A stretch of DNA of 64,000 nt, taken from CAXMST01 sp963700785 (GTDB lineage Bacteria > Actinomycetota > Thermoleophilia > Solirubrobacterales > 70-9). The notes below the pieces were generated by a model. The model was not told where the DNA came from. It worked only from the letters and a program-made list of their open reading frames with translations, and did not search any database. A program made the position numbers and the translations under genes. The stretch is from positions 124,001 to 188,000 of the forward strand of contig CAVOYZ010000010.1 in the NCBI GenBank assembly GCA_963700785.1. Direction: 5' to 3'. This document shows positions 51,483-60,461 of the stretch, piece by piece (position 1 is the first letter of the stretch; every line of letters starts with the position of its first letter).

Positions 51483-52542
51483 AACGAACCGCCAACCCGC
51501 GGGTCTACACCCCGATGAGCCCGACGCCGACCACCTCCGCCGGGGCCTGCCGCTGATGGAATCGACCGCTGAGCAGGTGAGCATCGACGTGCGCTTCGAC
51601 GGCGACGGTCCCGTCTCCGATCTTGCCGAGGACGCCCGCTCCGGCCTCAGCGCGGAGTTCAAGCAGCTGCCTCCGAAGTACTTCTATGACGAGCTCGGCT
51701 CGAAGCTGTTCGAGCAGATCACCGAGTTGCCGGAGTACTACCCGACCCGCGTCGAACGGAAGATCCTCGCCGAGCAGGGCGCCGCGATCGTCGATGCCGC
51801 CGATCCCCAGTGCCTGATCGAGCTCGGCAGCGGCTCAGCCTCGAAGACCCGGGCCCTGCTCGACGCGATGCGCGACCGGGGTTCGCTGCACACCTACGTC
51901 CCGGTGGACATCTCCGAGGAGATCACGCGGCAGACCGCGGTCGAGCTGATCTCCGAGTACCCGGGCCTGCGCGTGCACGGCGTGATCTGCGATTTCGAGA
52001 ACGATCTCGAGCGGCTGCCTGCATGGGGTCAGCGCAGGATGATCGCCTTCCTCGGCGGCACGATCGGGAACTTCCCGCCGGCGCAGCGGGTCGCCTTTCT
52101 GTCGCGCATCGCGACGATGCTCGGGCCCGCCGACAGCCTGTTGCTGGGAACCGACCTGGTCAAGGAACCGGCGATCCTCGAGGCGGCCTACAACGACTCG
52201 GCCGGCGTCACAGCGCGCTTCAACAAGAACGTCCTCACGGTCCTCAACCGCGAGCTCGGCGCCGATTTCGACCTCGACAGGTTCGATCACCACGCCTTCT
52301 ACGACGCCGAGCGGCAGTGGATCGACATCCGCCTGCGCTCGCTCGCCGATCAGGTCGTGCCGATCCGGGACCTGGGGATCGAGGTCGGGCTCCGCGCCGG
52401 CGAGGAGATCCGCACCGAAATCTCCTGCAAGTTCACCAGGGCCAGCCTCGAGTCGGCCTACGAGGAAGCCGGCCTCGAACTGGTCGAGTTCTGGACCGAT
52501 CCCGACGAGCAGTTCGCTCTCAGCCTCGCCCGCGCGAGGTGA
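51479..52542 (+). CDS. egtD: L-histidine N-alpha-methyltransferase EgtD
   Basis: EgtD-type (DUF2260) methyltransferase that makes hercynine from histidine. Motifs are LPPKYFYDELGSKLFEQITE, YYPTRVERKILAEQG, LIELGSGSASKTRALLD (motif I), VPVDISEEITRQTAVEL, FLGGTIGNFPPAQRVAFLSR and ISCKFTRASLESAYEEAGL. ATG 51556 begins the plain frame. Sequence before it (PDEPDADHLRRGLPL) is natural in the same frame, and ATG 51479, which overlaps the egtB stop (ATGA), joins it if one base near 51508 is restored. I prefer 51479. The pair egtB-egtD covers two of the ergothioneine steps; egtA, egtC and egtE are not here. Confidence 0.9.
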
Positions 52543-52551
52543 GCCGCCCGC

Positions 52552-53370
52552 TCAGGACGGCGGTCGCACCGAGTAGACCGCGAGGTCCTTCGGCGCTCCC
52601 TTGGCCCGGAACAGCAGCTTCCGCCTGGTCGGGTAGAGCTCGGCGTCGAGTTGGTCGCGCACGGTCTGCGAGACGAGCAACTCGCCGCCCTTCGCCGCCT
52701 GCGCCACGCGCGCCGCGATGTTGACGTCGATGCCGACGTAGTCGCGCCCGACGCGCCGCGGCAGTCCGTGATGGGCGCCCGCCCTCATGCTCGGATGGGC
52801 ACCATCGACCTCGAGAGCGGCGACCGCGGCCTGCGAGTCGAGCGTGCCGCGCACCGCCGCGACGGGGTCGAGGAAGGTGACCATCGCGCCGTCCCCGAGT
52901 CGCTTCACGAGCCGGCCGCCCTGGGCTTCCATGGCCGGGACGAGGGCCTCGTCAACGGAGCGCAGCAGGGTCAGCGCCGCCTCATCGCCGGCCTCCAGCG
53001 CCCAGTCCGAGAAGCCGACGAGGTCGGTGAAGACGATCGTCAGCTCGGTCTCGCCCTGTTCGTTCCAGCCGCCGGCAGCGAGCGCCTCGTAGACCTGAAG
53101 GGCACCCAGTCCGAGCTCGCGCAGGGCGCTCGGGCGTTCGGCGCTGGCCTCGGCGAGACGGCGCCCGAGCTGCTGGGAGGCTCCCTCGCCACTGGTCGAG
53201 AGCGAGTCGCCGAAGGAGCTGTCGCCCGGCAGGAGAGTCCGCACCGCCCTGGCGATCCTCGCGAGCCGATCGCCGCCGCCGTCCTCCTCGAGCGCCACCA
53301 CCTCGAGGTCCTCACCGGCCCCCTCCCCGGGGCCCGGCGCATCGGGCCGCTGCTCCGGCCGGTCGCTCAA
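52552..53370 (-). CDS. Class III adenylate/guanylate cyclase
   Basis: 272 residues from TTG 53370. The N-terminal half is helical (LARIARAVRTLLPGDSSFGD). The cyclase domain has LTIVFTDLVGFSDWALEAGD (metal Asp), RLVKRLGDGAMVTF (Lys and second Asp) and YVGIDVNIAARVAQAAKGGE (base-specifying Asp, transition-state Asn and Arg). All catalytic residues are present, in contrast to the cyclase-like gene at 28.3 kb. TTG overlaps the stop of the upstream LLM gene (TTGA). It is convergent with egtD, 9 bp apart. Confidence 0.82.
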   Translation of the reverse strand: MSDRPEQRPDAPGPGEGAGEDLEVVALEEDGGGDRLARIARAVRTLLPGDSSFGDSLSTSGEGASQQLGRRLAEASAERPSALRELGLGALQVYEALAAGGWNEQGETELTIVFTDLVGFSDWALEAGDEAALTLLRSVDEALVPAMEAQGGRLVKRLGDGAMVTFLDPVAAVRGTLDSQAAVAALEVDGAHPSMRAGAHHGLPRRVGRDYVGIDVNIAARVAQAAKGGELLVSQTVRDQLDAELYPTRRKLLFRAKGAPKDLAVYSVRPPS

Positions 53371-54318
53371 CGCGAGCCCGGGCCCAGCGCCTCGACCAGA
53401 TCGACGACGGCGTCGGGCCGGGTGATCGGGGTCAGGATCGGCAGCGTGATGCCACCCTCGACGAAGCGATCGAGCGCGTGCGCGCATCTGCTCGGGCTCG
53501 CCGAGGATGAAGATCTCCTCGATCAGCTCCCACGGCGCTGCCGCCAGCGCCCGCTCGCGGTCCTTGGCGCGCCAGGCCTCGACCATCTCGTCGATCGCGT
53601 CTCCATGTCCCAGCCAGCGAAAGAAGCGCTCGTAGACCGGGACGGTCGCGTAGGCGGCGAACATGAAGCGGGCGGTGCCCTCGACCTGTTCCCGGGGTCC
53701 GGGCAGGCAGAAGAACCGGCAGAGCAGCTCGAAGCCCTCGGGGGCATCGCCGAGCTGCTCAACCACCCGGCCCAGCCCGCTCAGCGGCAGGAAGTTAGTG
53801 AAGGCGCCCTCGGCCTTTGCGGCCGCCATCGCCAGCATCTTGCCGCGCAGCGCCGCGACGATGATCGGGATCGGCTGGCTCGGCGGCTGCTCGAGCTTGA
53901 AGCCGCCGCCGGTCCGCCCGCCGGCGAGCGCGGGGCGGAGGAAGTCGATCGTCTCCGAGACCTTGCTCAGCGGGCGCTCGAACGGGATTCCGTTCCAGCG
54001 CTCGACGATCACGTCGGAGGATGAGCCGATGCCGAGCGCGAAGCGTCCACCGCTGGCGTCGGCGAGAGCTGCGGCCTGCATCGCGAGCAGCGCCGGCCCG
54101 CGTTGAAAGACGCCGACGACGCCGGTGCCGAGCCGCAACTGCTCGCTCCAGCATGCTGCCAGCGCCAGCGGTGTGAACCCGTCCGGGCCCTGAGTCTCGC
54201 CCGACCAGACGTCGGTGTAGCCGGCGGCCTCGGCCGCGCGAATCACCGGCTCGTGGTCGACGAGCGAAAGCCCCGGCACCGGCACCGTCAGTCCCCAGCG
54301 TTGTGCGGCCTCGCCCAT
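53367..54318 (-). CDS. LLM class F420-dependent oxidoreductase, one frameshift near the C-terminus
   Basis: About 315 residues. RWGLTVPVPGLSLVDHEPVI and AAGYTDVWSGETQGPDGFTP open the luciferase-like barrel, with ADASGGRFALGIGSSSDVIV as the family core. One extra base near 53480 disrupts the end: the other frame continues with DRFVEGGITLPILTPITRPD and stops at 53367. The apparent fusion with the cyclase gene is therefore an artefact. ATG 54318 is preceded 8 nt upstream by TAGCCT. The substrate is unknown. It is co-transcribed with the cyclase. Confidence 0.82.
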
Positions 54319-54326
54319 CAACCCCG

Positions 54327-54332
54327 AGGCTA
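54327..54332 (-). promoter_or_regulatory. -10 box TAGCCT of the LLM-cyclase operon
   Basis: TAGCCT on the minus strand ends 8 nt before ATG 54318, again without a ribosome site. Confidence 0.45.
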
Positions 54333-54404
54333 TCCCACCGCGGGGGCCCGATCGGCATCGGCGCTTCCCGACACCGGTCCCGGTGCTATAGGCTCGCCCG
54401 CGGT

Positions 54405-54893
54405 ATGGACTTCTCCAAGTTGTCGCGCTGGGAGGTGGTCGGGGCGGTCGCCTCGGTGATCCTCGTGTTCAGCCTGTTCTTGCTCGACTGGTATCACCTG
54501 GCGCCGAACCCGGTCCGAGCTGAGGGCGCGGGCTTCATCTGTGGCGTCGGTGAGTTCGAGTGCACCGGCTGGGAGACCTTCCCGATCCTCCGCTGGCTGT
54601 TGCTGCTGGGGGCCTCGGCTCCGCTGGTGCTCGCCTACATCGTCGCCCGCGGCAACAGGCTGTCGTGGACGCCCGGGGAGTTGACCATGGTCTCGGGGTT
54701 CATCGCCTTCGTGCTGATCGCCTACAACGGGATCATCGATCCGCCGGGCTCGACCGTCGAGGAGATCGGCGTCACCGAGCAGGTTGGCTACTACGTCGCC
54801 CTGCTGTCCTCGCTCGGGATCGCGACGGCCGGGATCATGCGGGTGATCGAGGGTCAGAAGGGGAATCTGCGCAAGACCCCGGGCACCGTCTAG
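54405..54893 (+). CDS. Hypothetical four-TM membrane protein
   Basis: 162 residues. TM segments are visible at GAVASVILVFSLFLLDWYH, WLLLLGASAPLVLAYIVARG, LTMVSGFIAFVLIAYNGII and VGYYVALLSSLGIATAGIMR. Between the first two lies an outside loop with two Cys (FICGVGEFECTGW). Only a hydrophobic membrane role can be stated. TATAGGCT (54387-54394) stands about 10 nt before the ATG. It is 42 nt upstream of glpX, but that gene may have its own promoter. Confidence 0.65.
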   Translation: MDFSKLSRWEVVGAVASVILVFSLFLLDWYHLAPNPVRAEGAGFICGVGEFECTGWETFPILRWLLLLGASAPLVLAYIVARGNRLSWTPGELTMVSGFIAFVLIAYNGIIDPPGSTVEEIGVTEQVGYYVALLSSLGIATAGIMRVIEGQKGNLRKTPGTV

Positions 54894-54935
54894 GCGACGG
54901 GGCCTCGTCGCCGGGTCTGGGATAGTGGAGCCCTG

Positions 54936-55952
54936 ATGGGAGTCATCTCTCACGACGTCCGCTCGGGCTCGAAGCCCGATCGCAACCTCGCCTTGGAGCT
55001 CGTCCGCGTGACCGAGGCAGCGGCGCTCGCCGCGGCCCGCTGGGTCGGCCGCGGCGAGAAGGAGTCCGCCGACGGCGCCGCCGTCGACGCGATGCGGCTG
55101 CTGATGGACACGGTGCCGATGGACGGCGTCGTGGTGATCGGCGAGGGCGAGAAGGACGAGGCGCCGATGCTCTTCAACGGCGAGGAGATCGGCGACGGCA
55201 GCCCTCCGCACGTCGACATCGCCGTTGATCCGCTGGAGGGCACGACGCTTTGCGCGAAGGGAATGCCGTCGGCGCTCACGGTCGTCGCGCTGTCGGATCG
55301 AGGCACGATGTTCGACCCCGGTCCCTGCGTCTACATGGAGAAGCTGGTCGGCGGCCCCGAGATCGCCGATTGCCTCAGCCTCAGCGACCCCGTCGATGAG
55401 GTCGTCAGGCGGGTGGCCGAGCGCCGCGGGGTCAGCACGACGGAGATCACCACCGTGATCCTCGACCGCGAGCGCCACGCTGAGGGCGTTGAACGGATCC
55501 GCGAAGCGGGCTCGAGGATCAGGTTCATCTCCGACGGCGATGTCTCGGCGGCGCTGCTCGCCGTCACCCCGGGCACCGGCGTCGATCTGCTCTGGGGCAT
55601 CGGTGGGACTCCCGAGGGGGTTCTGTCGGCCGCTGCGATCAAGTGCCTAGGGGGCGAGATTCTCGGGCGCCTGTGGCCGCGGGATGATGCCGAGCGCAGG
55701 GCCGCCGAGGACGCGGGCTACGACGTCGACCGGCTGCTGACGGTCAACGACCTGGTCGGCGGCGATGACGCGTTCTTCGCGGCCTCGGGCGTCACCGACG
55801 GCGATCTCCTGCAGGGGGTTCGCTACCTCGGCAATGGCAAGGCGACGACCGAGTCGCTGGTCATGCGCTCGCGCTCAGGCACGGTGCGCAAGGTGTCGGC
55901 CACCCACGATCAGGCGAAGCTGCGTGAGGTGACCGGCGGCCTCTATGGCTGA
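54936..55952 (+). CDS. glpX: Fructose-1,6-bisphosphatase class II
   Basis: 338 residues. RNLALELVRVTEAAALAAAR, VVVIGEGEKDEAPMLFNGEE, DIAVDPLEGTTLCAKGMPSA (metal-binding Asp/Glu) and RIRFISDGDVSAALLAVTPG are the GlpX hallmarks, with GIGGTPEGVLSAAAIKCLGG towards the end. It hydrolyses fructose 1,6-bisphosphate in gluconeogenesis, complementing pyruvate kinase at 37 kb. A GATAGT at 54921-54926 is a probable -10 box. Confidence 0.95.
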   Translation: MGVISHDVRSGSKPDRNLALELVRVTEAAALAAARWVGRGEKESADGAAVDAMRLLMDTVPMDGVVVIGEGEKDEAPMLFNGEEIGDGSPPHVDIAVDPLEGTTLCAKGMPSALTVVALSDRGTMFDPGPCVYMEKLVGGPEIADCLSLSDPVDEVVRRVAERRGVSTTEITTVILDRERHAEGVERIREAGSRIRFISDGDVSAALLAVTPGTGVDLLWGIGGTPEGVLSAAAIKCLGGEILGRLWPRDDAERRAAEDAGYDVDRLLTVNDLVGGDDAFFAASGVTDGDLLQGVRYLGNGKATTESLVMRSRSGTVRKVSATHDQAKLREVTGGLYG

Positions 55953-55970
55953 GCCCGCTGCGATAGGCCG

Positions 55971-56870
55971 ATGATCCTCGTCGCCGGTTCAACCGGCTAT
56001 ATCGGCGGGCTGCTCTCCGCGGCGTTGCTCGACGCGGGCGAGCCGGTCCGCTGCATGGCCCGCTCGCCCAGCAGCGCCTCCGAGCTCGCACGGCGTGGCG
56101 CCGAGATCGCGGTCGCCGACGTGCTCCGGCCGGAGACGCTGTCCGGGGCGCTCGCCGACGTCGACGTCGCCTACTACCTGATCCACTCGATGGGTCGCGG
56201 CGGCGGCGGCGACTTCGCCGAGCGCGACAAGCAGGCGGCCCGCAACTTCGGCGCGGCCGCGCGGGAGGCAGGGGTGGAGCGGATCGTCTATCTCGGCGGC
56301 CTCGGCGAGGTGGCCACGTCCGAGCACCTCCGCTCCCGGCATGAGACGGCGCTGATCCTCAACGACTCCGGGGTCCCGATCGCCTACTTCCGCGCCGCCG
56401 CGGTGCTCGGCGCCGGCAGCGAGTCGTTCCGCACCGTCTACTACCTGGTCAAGCGGCTTCCCTTCATGCTGACCCCGAGCTGGACCGAGAACGAGACCCA
56501 GCCGATCGCGATCGCCGACGTGCTCGCCTACCTGCAGGCCGGCGCACGCGAGCCCTACGCGCGCGGCGCGACGATCGAGATCGGCGGCCCGGAGGTCACG
56601 ACCTACGCCGGGATGATGGATTCGGTCGCCGAGGCGATCGGCATTCACCCGCGACCGCGGATCTCCGTTCCGGTCCTCAGCCCCGGTCTCAGCTCGCGAT
56701 GGCTCGGCCTCGTCACGCCGGTCGACACCGGCGTCGCCCGCCCGCTGGTCGAGGGCCTGACGACCGACACCGTCGTCCGCGACCCCACCGGCATGGCTCA
56801 CTTCGAGATCGAGCCCACCCCGCTGAAGGTCGCGATGCAGGACGCCGTCTCGACCATCGAGGGGCGCTGA
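55971..56870 (+). CDS. NAD(P)-binding atypical SDR (NmrA/YbjT-like)
   Basis: 299 residues. MILVAGSTGYIGGLLSAALL carries the GxxGxxG dinucleotide motif; VAYYLIHSMGRGGG and GVERIVYLGGLGE follow, but no YxxxK catalytic pair is evident. TQPIAIADVLAYL in the C-terminal part is typical of NmrA-type proteins. It could be a redox sensor or reductase. It starts at ATG 55971, 18 nt after glpX, with GATAGG immediately before. Confidence 0.8.
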   Translation: MILVAGSTGYIGGLLSAALLDAGEPVRCMARSPSSASELARRGAEIAVADVLRPETLSGALADVDVAYYLIHSMGRGGGGDFAERDKQAARNFGAAAREAGVERIVYLGGLGEVATSEHLRSRHETALILNDSGVPIAYFRAAAVLGAGSESFRTVYYLVKRLPFMLTPSWTENETQPIAIADVLAYLQAGAREPYARGATIEIGGPEVTTYAGMMDSVAEAIGIHPRPRISVPVLSPGLSSRWLGLVTPVDTGVARPLVEGLTTDTVVRDPTGMAHFEIEPTPLKVAMQDAVSTIEGR

Positions 56871-56908
56871 GGCCGGCTCTCGCGCAAGCGCCGCCGCCCG
56901 GCCCGCGC

Positions 56909-58394
56909 CTAGCCGACCCCGAGGTCCTCGCGGGCCACCCGGGCCCGGGCCCGGATCCGCCTCAGCTCGTCCGGATCGATCCGCTCGAGGTTGCCGTACG
57001 CGAGGCGAAGGCGATGGTTGTCAGCGAGCCGACTGCGGTTGCGGTCGAGGAAGTCCCAGTACATCGCCGAGAACGGGCAGGCATCATCGCCCGTCCTGCG
57101 ATCGGGCCGGAACCGGCAGGACTCGCAGTAGTCCGACATCCGGTCGATGTAACGCCCACTTGCCGCGTAGGGCTTGGTCGCCATCACGCCGCCGTCAGCG
57201 TAGGTGGCCATGCCGAGGACGTTCGGATCCATCACCCACTCGTAGCCGTCGATGAACACGGCCTGAAACCAGTCGCGGGACTCGCGCGGCTCGATCCCGG
57301 CCAGGAGGAGCAGGTTGCCGAGCACCATCAGCCGCTGGATGTGATGGGCGTAGGCGGTCTCGGTGACCCCCTCGACGGTATCGGCCAGGCATCGCATCTC
57401 GGTCCGCCCGCTCCAGAGCACCTCGGGCAGGGGTCGACGGGCACGGAGGGCGTTCATCCGCCCCCAGCGCTTGCGCTGATGCCAGTAGAGGCCCCAGACG
57501 AACTCCCGCCAGCCGATGATCTGGCGGATGAAGCCCTCGACCGAGGCGATCGGCGCGTTGCCCTCGCGGTAGGCGCGCTCGGCCGCCTCGACGCAGTCGA
57601 GCGGGTCGAGCAGCCCGAGGTTGAGGGCGGGGGAGAGCAGCGAGTGCCACATGAACCTCTGCCCGTCGACCATCGCGTCCTGATAGGCGCCGAACTCCGG
57701 CGAGCCGGGTCGCGACGAATCGCGCGAGGGCCCGCCTCGCCTCGGCCTCCGACCCGGCGTAGAGGCGCGGGCCGTCGGCTCCGAAGGTCTCGATTCCGAG
57801 CTCGTCGAGCTCGGCCCTGACCTCGGCGTCGAACGAGTCCTCGCGGGGCCGGTAGGGAGGCGGGGGTGAGCGCTCTGCGGGGGGCGGCCGGCGGTTCTCG
57901 AGATCGAAGTTCCAGCGGCCACCGGCCGGGCCCGAGCCGTCGATCAGCACCCCGAGGCGCCGGCGCTGGGCGCGGTAGAAGTCCTCCATGCGCAGCAGCT
58001 TTCGGCCCCGGGCCCAGTCCGCGAACCGATCGGGATGGGTGAGAAACAGCGTGCCCCTGACCAGCTCTACGCGCTCGCGCTCGGCGAGCGCCCGCCCCAT
58101 CCAGGTGTGCGGCTCGAGCGCGCGGACCCGCTCGGGGTGGTAGCGCGCTCGATGGCCCGCCAACCCCGCCGAGAACGACTCGGCGCGGACGTAGTCGACC
58201 TCGATTCCGGCGTCGCGGAGCTCTGCCGCGAAGCGCCGCATCGCCGAGAGGACGAGGTGTAGCTTCTGGCGGTGGAAGCGAAGCGAGCCGAGCTTCGCCG
58301 CCGACTCGATGATCAGCACCCGGTCGGCGCCGTCGAGCGCGGCGTTGCGACGGGCGAGTTGATCGCCGAGAACCCATGCGGTCGTGCCCGACAC
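56909..58394 (-). CDS. FeS-type cryptochrome/photolyase (FeS-BCP, PhrB-like), one frameshift
   Basis: About 494 residues from GTG 58394. The N-terminal domain AWVLGDQLARRNAALDGADR and HRQKLHLVLSAMRRFAAELR matches PhrB-type proteins. The frame changes near 57710 (after ARFVATR). The FAD-binding C-part then contains NAPIASVEGFIRQIIGWREF, YAHHIQRLMVLGNLLLLAG and the cluster Cys in MRCLA, YCESCRFRP and DACPFSAMYWDFLDRN. It probably repairs (6-4) photoproducts. Four Cys for a 4Fe-4S cluster are present. The start lies 3 nt after the previous stop, so it is coupled to the upstream gene. Confidence 0.85.
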
Positions 58395-58397
58395 CCG

Positions 58398-59030
58398 TCA
58401 GCCGCTTTCCGGGCGCGGCTCGCTCATCGAGCCCACCCTGGAAGCAGGGAGGTCGAGGCGGGCGAGCGAGCGCAGAAACCCGTTCGTGACCAGCGTGTGG
58501 ATTCGCGCCTGGGTCTGGTTGTAGATCCACGCCCCGAGCCGCGCCACCGGGCCGCTGAGACGGAGACCGGGGTAGAAGTTGGCGACCTCGGCGGCGACTC
58601 GGACGAGGGCCCGGCCGGGCGGGAGCGTCGGGTCGTCGACCCGACGGATCGAGATCCGCAGCCGCCCGCGGCCGCGTCCGCTGGGTGCGACCAGCACACC
58701 ACGCTCGATCGGCCAGGTGACCTGACCGAGCCCGGGAGCGGTCTCGTAGCTGGGGGCGCGGAAGCGCAGCAGCGGCAGGCGCCGGGTGAGCAGCACGACG
58801 GTTCGCGAGTGCGGCTCGTAGACGACCCGCAGGGCGCCGAGCGAGATCCGCTCGAGGTATGCCCAGTAGGCCCGCGCCAGTCGCTCCAGGTACTCGGGAT
58901 TCCAGCTGCGCTCGAGGTAGGCCAGCGGCAGGCCGATCTCGGCCGCCTGCAGCGACCGGACCGGCCCGTCGGCCCCGGCCGGGCCGCCGACCGGGTCCCC
59001 CAGCAGATGGATCTCCGCTTTCTCTGGCAC
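58398..59030 (-). CDS. Conserved hypothetical protein
   Basis: 210 residues from GTG 59030. The sequence has an N-terminal region (KAEIHLLGDPVGGPAGADGP), then LAYLERSWNPEYLERLARAY, a beta-rich middle (ALRVVYEPHSRTVVLLTRRL) and VRVAAEVANFYPGLRLSGPV further on. No catalytic motif is visible. It may be a lipid- or START-like binding domain, but I do not recognise the family. It is followed at 3 nt by the photolyase gene and preceded by yihY at 15 nt, so all are in one operon. Confidence 0.55.
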   Translation of the reverse strand: MPEKAEIHLLGDPVGGPAGADGPVRSLQAAEIGLPLAYLERSWNPEYLERLARAYWAYLERISLGALRVVYEPHSRTVVLLTRRLPLLRFRAPSYETAPGLGQVTWPIERGVLVAPSGRGRGRLRISIRRVDDPTLPPGRALVRVAAEVANFYPGLRLSGPVARLGAWIYNQTQARIHTLVTNGFLRSLARLDLPASRVGSMSEPRPESG

Positions 59031-59045
59031 GGCCGACCGATCCGC

Positions 59046-59963
59046 CTAGGTGCGGTCCGCCGAGTCGCTCTCGCGGGGCTCCCAATCGGCGGTCGGGTCC
59101 GAGGGGGCGAAATCGGCGGTCATGCCCCGCACGGTGCCGGTGTCGTGCAGCTCGTAGCGGAGCGCGTTGATCACGGCGCCGGCAAGCAGTCCCAGGGCGA
59201 GCACGTAGAACCAGATCAAGCCGACGAGGACGAAGCTGACGATCCGACCGAACTCGCCGATCGTCGAGAGGTTGACCAGGTAGGCGGGGAAGAGGACGCT
59301 CGCCAGGCCGCCGGCGATCGTGACGAACAGCGCTCCCGGCCAGACCCCGCGCCAGGGCAGCCGGCCCTTCGGCACCGCCCAGTAGATCACGCAGAGGATC
59401 GCGAAGCTGATCAGCGCGCTGCCGAGGATCAGCATCAGGTTGGCGATCCAGTCCAGATTCGAGAGCCCGAGCGGGAGGTCGTCGACTCCGGTCAGCACCA
59501 GCGTCTCGAGGGCCGGGATCGTGACGCTCGCGACGAGAAACAGGGTGACGACCGCGAGCATGATCAGCGAAAAGCGCTTCTGCTCCAGCCATCCGCGGCA
59601 GCGGACGTGGTAGATCCGGCAGAAGGCGGTGTCCATCGCCCCCCAGAACGAGGAGCCGATCCAGAGCCCGGCGACGATCGCGACGATCCCGATCTCGGTC
59701 GAGCTGCTCTGGACTCGATCGAGCGCCGACTGGAGCTTGTCCTGCTCGGTCGACGGGAACAGCTCCTGCAGGTCGCGGAGCACCGTCGACTCGATGTCCG
59801 AGCTCTGCAGGATCTGGCCGAAGATGAAGAGGACGAGCAGCGCGAACGGGAACAGGGCGAGCATCAGGTTGTAGGCGACCATCGCCGCCATGCCGGTGAT
59901 GTTCTCCTTGTATGCCCTCTGCCAGAAGGCCGCCAGAGACCGCCGCGCGGTGCCGCTGCTCAC
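59046..59963 (-). CDS. YihY/virulence factor BrkB family membrane protein
   Basis: 305 residues with about six TM segments. AFWQRAYKENITGMAAMVAY, NLMLALFPFALLVLFIFGQI, FWGAMDTAFCRIYHVRCRGW and GLIWFYVLALGLLAGAVINA match the YihY core. Once thought to be RNase BN, this is now regarded as a membrane transporter-like family of unknown substrate. A C-terminal acidic tail (APSDPTADWEPRESDSADRT) is unstructured. The ATG overlaps the upstream gene by 4 nt. Confidence 0.88.
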   Translation of the reverse strand: MSSGTARRSLAAFWQRAYKENITGMAAMVAYNLMLALFPFALLVLFIFGQILQSSDIESTVLRDLQELFPSTEQDKLQSALDRVQSSSTEIGIVAIVAGLWIGSSFWGAMDTAFCRIYHVRCRGWLEQKRFSLIMLAVVTLFLVASVTIPALETLVLTGVDDLPLGLSNLDWIANLMLILGSALISFAILCVIYWAVPKGRLPWRGVWPGALFVTIAGGLASVLFPAYLVNLSTIGEFGRIVSFVLVGLIWFYVLALGLLAGAVINALRYELHDTGTVRGMTADFAPSDPTADWEPRESDSADRT

Positions 59964-60265
59964 CGTCGCTCGACGGCGTTCCGCAGGGCGGCGGCTGCCC
60001 GCCCCGCGACCCTGAAGCCGAGCGTCGCCGCCTCGCCCGCGAACGAGACCCCCGCCCGGGCAAGTGCCTCGAGCTCCGCCTCGCGGCCGCGCGCCTCGGG
60101 CTCCGGCGCCTCCGGCTCCGGCTCCGGGCTCTCGGCGGTCGCCACCGGGCGACGCGGGCTGCGTACCGCCGGCCGGGTCCTGGGGAGGCTCCCGAAGACG
60201 CTCGCGCCCTGCTCTGACTCGGCGTCGAGCGCGGGGTCGGGCGGGGTGCCGTCGTGGTTGGCCAT
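59960..60265 (-). CDS. Small hypothetical protein
   Basis: 101 residues. The first 60 are Pro/Glu-rich and disordered (SPEPEPEAPEPEARGREAE). The end forms a helix (LEALARAGVSFAGEAATLGF, then RVAGRAAAALRNAVERR) that could be amphipathic. It overlaps yihY by ATGA and is the first gene of that operon. No family is recognised. Confidence 0.55.
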   Translation of the reverse strand: MANHDGTPPDPALDAESEQGASVFGSLPRTRPAVRSPRRPVATAESPEPEPEAPEPEARGREAELEALARAGVSFAGEAATLGFRVAGRAAAALRNAVERR

Positions 60266-60432
60266 CGGTCCATTTCAGCGCTTTCCGCGGACGTACGCAT
60301 GCGGGCGCCGACGCTCACCGTAACCAAGGGCCCCTTCCCGTGTTTATCGAGCAGGGCCACGGCCGCCAGGACACGGATTGCCGGCCGGCCTGTGATTTCC
60401 CCAAATAGCGGCTCTTCAGGGGCCCCATCGGC

Positions 60433-60461
60433 TTGACTTCAGAAAATATAGTGAGTAGACT
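60433..60461 (+). promoter_or_regulatory. Sigma-70-type promoter of rpoD
   Basis: TTGACT (60433-60438), a 17-bp AT-rich spacer and TAGACT (60456-60461) form the only complete -35/-10 pair found in the window. Transcription should start near 60468, giving a 5' leader of about 190 nt. Confidence 0.75.

Noticed and set aside
51479..51556. A separate 25-residue peptide between egtB and egtD
   Set aside because: Its second half reads naturally only in the egtD frame, so it is better explained as the true EgtD N-terminus with one base lost near 51508.
52552..54321. Apparent single protein joining an LLM oxidoreductase to a nucleotide cyclase
   Set aside because: The natural LLM C-terminus (DRFVEGGITLPILTP and onward) is in another frame and ends with a stop at 53367-53369, which overlaps a TTG start of the cyclase. 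The fusion arises from one extra base near 53480.
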